Positions 59,966 through 64,000 of a stretch of DNA of 64,000 nt are shown one piece after another. The DNA lies in the NCBI RefSeq assembly GCF_001638985.1, contig NW_017265152.1:686849-750848 (forward strand), read 5' to 3'. The translations under genes and the position numbers were made by a program. Source of the DNA: Phycomyces blakesleeanus NRRL 1555(-). Its lineage: Eukaryota > Mucoromycota > Mucoromycetes > Mucorales > Phycomycetaceae. Under the pieces are notes generated by a model. That model ran no database searches, was not told where the DNA came from, and worked only from the letters and a program-made list of their open reading frames with translations. Numbering within the stretch: the first letter of the stretch is position 1; every line of letters starts with the position of its first letter.

Positions 59966-60882
59966 AATGAATAGAAATAAGAAGAGGAAGAATAATAATA
60001 ATAAAAAAAAGAATAAAATTGGCTAGGGAGGAAAAGGGGAGCAAAAAGAAGAGGATTGGTTTTAAGAAGCCGTTTGGAAAAGTTTCTTTTTCACTTTAAG
60101 AGAGCGATTATGGTGATATTGCTCTATACTGTCTTGTTCGGAGTATCGTTGATTACAGGCCAGTGATTCACAAAACATGAACAGGTGCGTTGACTTCTAT
60201 GTTTGCTTAGGGTTGTGAATGCCAAGGGCTATTTGTATGTATTCCAACGGGGTAGAGGGAGGTTAAATTTGTATTTAACAATAGAAAGAACAAAAGTTAA
60301 GAAGAAAGAGAGAAAAATGGTTTTTGAGCCTCAACCCCTTCACCCCAACCCCAGCCCCTTCCCCTTGCTTTGTATAAAAAAATTCCTAGGTGACGCAACC
60401 TTTCATTAAAAAAACCCCATTTTAAAGAGATGTAGAATTTGTATGGTGACTCCACTGTAATGTGACGTAGCCATAATGTATATAGATATATAGATATAGA
60501 ATATATGTATATACACGCTCAGAATCACACGTATGAATGTGTGCAAAAAGGTTGAATAAGACGATGAATTATCAGCATTATTTACGGCTATAGTGAGCCC
60601 GAGAAAAAAAAATCAAATGTTCAGATTGGTTTCAATTTTTTTTGGTGAAATATTTTCGGTTGAGTTTGGGACGTTTTTAAAAGTTTTCGGGAAATTCTGA
60701 ATATTATTTTGAGACGTCATTTAATTTTTTTAGGACTTCATAAAAATCATTTTGAGAGCAGTAAGATTTATTGAAACGCAAAAAATGTGAAAGAATTAAC
60801 AACATTATTTCAAACCAATTTCTTTTTGCAAACACCATGGCTCTTTCTCAACATCTCTCACTTTAGAAAATACAAAACGAAA
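59966..60882. other. Intergenic, eIF5 promoter and relic spacer
   Basis: AT-rich with AAT/AAG patches near eIF5, a C-rich CCCCAACCCC stretch near 60340 and (TATAGA)n at 60480-60500. No gene. Confidence 0.5.
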
Positions 60883-60949
60883 GCTGTGATGTCCTCTTTG
60901 GCCTTGTAGAAATAGAGGCTCGCCAACCTCAACTTTACACAAAAAAAAA
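60883..60949 (+). mobile_element. LINE 3'-tail relic
   Basis: The sequence GTGATG-TCCTCTTTGGCC, then CTTGTAGAAATAGAGGCTCG, then CCAA and a run of nine A aligns with the LINE copy 2 3' UTR (47694-47768: GTGATTTTCCTCTTTTGCC, CTTGCAGCATAGAGGCTCA, CTAA, then A8). About 40 of 48 aligned positions agree before the tail. It lacks the terminal hairpin of copies 1 and 2. No coding part accompanies it, so it is a very short 5'-truncated insertion or a SINE using the same tail. Confidence 0.55.
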
Positions 60950-61207
60950 GAATGAGTCAGACAACAATGACACTCCGTCAATAGTTTTAAAGCATCTGAA
61001 AATTGACGATCACGAACTAAATGTAGACAAAGACACTTGCATTGCATCTCATAAACTTTTGAATACATTCAGGCTACGTCAACTCTTATGGCTTTCGATG
61101 ATCTCTTGTTACCAAGTTCGAATCAAGATAAACTTTTGATGCTTGAGAAGATCGGCAAACTAAAGCCAATTATGTTGTCCTCTGAAGCCCTTGAAAAAAA
61201 GTTATAG
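60950..61207 (+). pseudogene. Coding-like remnant, possibly spliced
   Basis: After the A-rich run a plus-strand frame reads NESDNNDTPSIVLKHLKIDD-HELN. Splicing at a GTAGAC donor and TTCAG acceptor (50 nt) continues in phase 0 as ATSTLMAFDDLLLPSSNQDK, then LLMLEKIGKLKPIMLSSEAL, ending EKKL-stop at 61205-61207. Without splicing the frame runs instead into a later stop. It looks like the C-terminal end of a protein with Leu/Lys-rich helices. No family is recognised and no good upstream exon was found. Confidence 0.3.
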
Positions 61208-63041
61208 CCTTTTTACCTCTTCTAGAAATTTAGCTAGTATTTTGCAAGGCTAGTAAAATGGTTCATGGTCTCCTCACTGTAAAAAAAAGGCATCCTATAA
61301 TAGTATCTTAAATGTCTATAATAGCAGACTTTTTAAATAATAAAACAATCCAATGTTAGTTCAATATTAGGTTGTAATAATGGACTCTTAGATTTGACAA
61401 TGATAATGTTTTACATACTATTAGACAATAAGATATAATTAACAATGACACTTATGTAGAATCAAAATGCTATAATCTATTAGCATTTTGGCTATATATG
61501 TATCCATAGTTACAGGCTCTACTCAAACATACCTTTATATGGATTTGTTCTTTAAAATAAACCACCTTTTAAAAGCAATATAAGCTTGGATCAATGTTTA
61601 TCAAGTAAAAAATCTCTGTAATAGAGGATTAAGGTTCTCGGCCGCTTTTGAAAAGGGTGTTCAGATCATCAAAAGATGACGCTTTAGTGATAGAACATTG
61701 TAGAAAAAATAGCTTTTAATGATTTTTGAATGGTTGAAAAAAACTATTTAATTATTTGACATTGACTTGCAAATACTTGTTAATAATGTTTGCTTTCTTG
61801 AACATCCTATAGAGTGCATAGAAGAAGTTAATATCTTAATATTAAACTTACCAAAGAATTAAAGTGAGTGAGAAATAAATAGAAGCAAAAGAGAAGAAAA
61901 AGGAGGTGCAGTTGTTCCATTAAATACAAATTTAGAAAAATATGAAAATAAATATTAATAAAATTTGGTGTAGATGTGTCCTGATAAAAACAAAATAAGT
62001 ATGAGTATACCTTGATTACTACTACCTTGTAGTTTCTAGCATTTAATATTAACAAATGTAATAAAAAGTCTTTATATTTATAACAAGTGTATATGAATTA
62101 AAGCTGATAACCATTTGATATCAAAATGTATATTGTTAGAGTAATACTATGTGTGTTCTTTTTACTGTATTTTTTTTTGAACAACAAAAATCCTAAAATG
62201 TCCAAAAGATACATATGTAATCGGGGGATTTTATTTTTATGAACTCTGCATTTGACTGCTTTTAAAGTCACGTGCACTCTCATCTTAGTCCCAATTTTTA
62301 AATCCTAATTTCACCAACCTCGAGTTTTGCATTTTATTCAATGAATATTGAAACAAACTCTGCTTATAATATGCATAAGCTACTTAATATTAAAAGCTTA
62401 AGTATTTATATTTGCACTATCTAAAGAAATTAAATCGACCAAATGTTATTAATCATATATGTCTTTGTCATATGAGTAAATAGTGCTCTTAATGAACAGA
62501 TTTTCTTAAAGTCTTTGACTTTTAAAAGAACATTGCCCCTAAAATAATTATAATAATATCAATAATACAAAGTCTATGTGTGTGTGTAAACCAAATTATA
62601 TTTTTCGAGACCCTCGTCCTTCATTTTGTATATATGAGACCAGTCAATAAGTCTTGTGCTCTCGTAATTATGATAGTATTTTAAAAAAAAGTAAATGAAT
62701 TAAACGGCTTGACTTGAACAAGGATGATTTGAGACAAGTGAAAAGGCAGAGCAATAAAGAAGAATAAAGGCGTTGGTTTATTATTTTATGTTTGTCACGC
62801 CCACCAAACATTTGACTCTTATTTCAGTATAAAATATTCGTCTAGGCGCTGAATGTGAACATTTTCTTTTGTATACGATTATCTCTTCTTGTCCCTTCTT
62901 GAAAATTAAACGTATATTTTGAATTGGTTGGTTTGAGGAACCTATTCGATTTGCATTGCATTGCATTTCAAAGATAACCATCTGGCACTTATATTTCTAT
63001 CGTTTGACAGTTTACATACATACACACCCATTTAAACAATA
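61208..63041. other. 1.8-kb AT-rich intergenic, no gene seen
   Basis: Very AT-rich with (TG)n at 62578-62587. The last 200 bp (CT- and T-rich) probably hold the SEL1 gene promoter and leader. Frames at 61828-62055 and 62098-62283 have no support. Confidence 0.5.
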
Positions 63042-64000
63042 ATGGGCGTCCAAGTAAGCCGAGACCTCTTCTTGGACAATCATCGCCAGACTTTACGCTA
63101 CAGTAGTTCTGAGGTTCGCCAGAGAGTCTTTCATTCACTGGATCCCTCAACCCACCTTGTTCAAGTCTATCTTCAAAAGCTCCGTCTCTCTGATCTACTA
63201 CCCACAGATCCACCACTCCCAGACTTACTGTGTTCCCGCCCTCGTCCCCAAAACACATTTCATTCTATTCAATCCACTGGTTTGTCCTCTCCCTCATGTA
63301 GCTTATCAATCCCTTCCGTATCTTCATCTCTCTCGTCAGGCCATTCTATGACCACAACAAACACTACCACAACTGCTGCCACAAGCAACATTTCTTCTAG
63401 TCTTCAAGGAAATATTACTCGATTGACACCACGAGTATCACAATTGCGGGCACCGAGTGAATTTGAACGATTGTTCTTGCTTGCCCATGCAGGTCATATC
63501 GAGGCATTTTACCCACTCGGTTTATGCTATCTTCATGGTTGGACACCCGACCACCATGCAGATTTTATAGAAGCTTTGGCATGGTTTGAACAAGCAGCTG
63601 ACAAACAAGATGATTCATCGGTAAGGGCTATGGCACAGTACCAAGTTGGAATTCTACTTGCTATTGGCAATGGTATACGTCCCAATATACCAAAGGCACT
63701 CGAAATATTACATATGGCGGCTATTATTAATCCACAAGCTCAATACGCTCTCGGACTGTATTGCGAGCGAGATCTATTAACGCTGGTTCCCTCGGTGGAT
63801 CGAAGAATGCGGGCCCGCACGTGGTACGAAAGAGCAGCTAAGCAAGGTCTGTCTGATGCCCAGACTGGGCTTGCGATGCTTTTGCTTCAGTATGTTGACA
63901 CATGGGTTGATGAATCATTGCTCTTGTCCGCTGAAGACCAGCGTCAGGTTTTGGTGAAAAGTGCAATACACTGGCTTACTCTTGCCTCCGAACAGGTAAT
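63042..64000 (+). CDS. SEL1-repeat protein, truncated at window edge
   Basis: ATG at 63042 opens a frame that stays open to the end of the window, at least 319 codons; a GTAAT at the very end after EQ could be a splice donor. The protein begins MGVQVSRDLFLDNHRQTLRY (Gly2 could be N-myristoylated), has a Ser/Thr-rich linker (TTTNTTTTAATSNISSS) and then SEL1-like TPR repeats: AFYPLGLCYLHGW and EALAWFEQAADKQD, then AQYQVGILLAIGNGIRPNIP and KALEILHMAAI, then AQYALGLYCE and TWYERAAKQGLSDAQTGLAM. SEL1 repeats scaffold protein complexes; Skt5/Chs4-like regulators of chitin synthases are one fungal group. I cannot assign this one. Confidence 0.85.
   Translation, partial: MGVQVSRDLFLDNHRQTLRYSSSEVRQRVFHSLDPSTHLVQVYLQKLRLSDLLPTDPPLPDLLCSRPRPQNTFHSIQSTGLSSPSCSLSIPSVSSSLSSGHSMTTTNTTTTAATSNISSSLQGNITRLTPRVSQLRAPSEFERLFLLAHAGHIEAFYPLGLCYLHGWTPDHHADFIEALAWFEQAADKQDDSSVRAMAQYQVGILLAIGNGIRPNIPKALEILHMAAIINPQAQYALGLYCERDLLTLVPSVDRRMRARTWYERAAKQGLSDAQTGLAMLLLQYVDTWVDESLLLSAEDQRQVLVKSAIHWLTLASEQV

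Noticed and set aside
60805..61068. 87-codon minus-strand frame
   Set aside because: Antisense to the LINE tail relic and to the better plus-strand coding-like segment.
1..64000. CRISPR array, prophage or biosynthetic cluster
   Set aside because: No spaced repeats, no phage genes and no linked backbone enzymes; the genes are ordinary eukaryotic housekeeping genes.

Overview
This 64 kb window is nuclear DNA from an AT-rich fungus. It carries spliceosomal genes with many short GT-AG introns, some with a branch-point-like TACTAAT, and at least one GC-AG intron. Fungus-specific markers are a chitin synthase fused to a myosin motor, a DASH/Dam1 kinetochore subunit (Ask1), an alpha-arrestin and a UPF0590/DUF1769 protein. 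Gene content, low GC, compact introns and non-LTR retrotransposons fit an early-diverging fungus, most likely Mucoromycota. I cannot name the species from sequence alone.

Layout. Positions 1-4.99 kb are gene-poor and relic-rich: a spliced pseudogene with one in-frame stop, a coding remnant, a zinc-finger ORF with a lost Cys, a strong palindrome, a second hairpin and a direct-repeat block. From 5.0 to 8.2 kb lies a ~13-exon UPF0652/DUF2009 gene (-). From 9.2 to 11.1 kb is a 5'-truncated L1-type LINE. From 11.7 to 15.6 kb are a four-TM protein and an alpha-arrestin (+). A 100-N gap flanked by poly-G follows. From 15.9 to 18.8 kb a peroxiredoxin (-) and an NDUFAF7-like methyltransferase (+) are divergent. 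From 20.2 to 28.8 kb are PDH E1-beta, Ask1 and a CSC1/OSCA channel, all on the minus strand. From 29.0 to 33.3 kb are DUF1769 (+), a class IV aminotransferase-like protein (-) and Nop56 (-). After 2.9 kb of spacer come an ataxin-2/Pbp1 homologue (+, 36.2-39.8 kb) and ASNSD1 (-, 40.2-42.8 kb). A LINE with a perfect 15-bp target-site duplication occupies 43.47-47.77 kb. The myosin-chitin synthase (-, 48.3-54.3 kb), a disordered Pro/Gln/His-rich protein (-, 54.8-57.2 kb) and eIF5 (-, 58.5-60.0 kb) follow. After about 3 kb of relic-containing spacer a SEL1-repeat gene (+) runs off the right edge.

The genes are mainly unlinked housekeeping functions: mitochondrial metabolism (PDHB, NDUFAF7-like), redox (Prx5), ribosome biogenesis and translation (Nop56, eIF5, Pbp1), cell wall (CHS), mitosis (Ask1) and membrane sensing (CSC1). 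I see no biosynthetic cluster, CRISPR array, prophage or tRNA gene. The most novel-looking signals concern the LINE family (a shared 3'-terminal hairpin and CCTAC-A(n) end, two divergent subfamilies, and a third 3'-tail relic at 60.9 kb), the winged-helix-like C-terminus on Ask1, micro-exons in the peroxiredoxin, and the relic-rich left end. I found no convincing wholly new multi-gene system.
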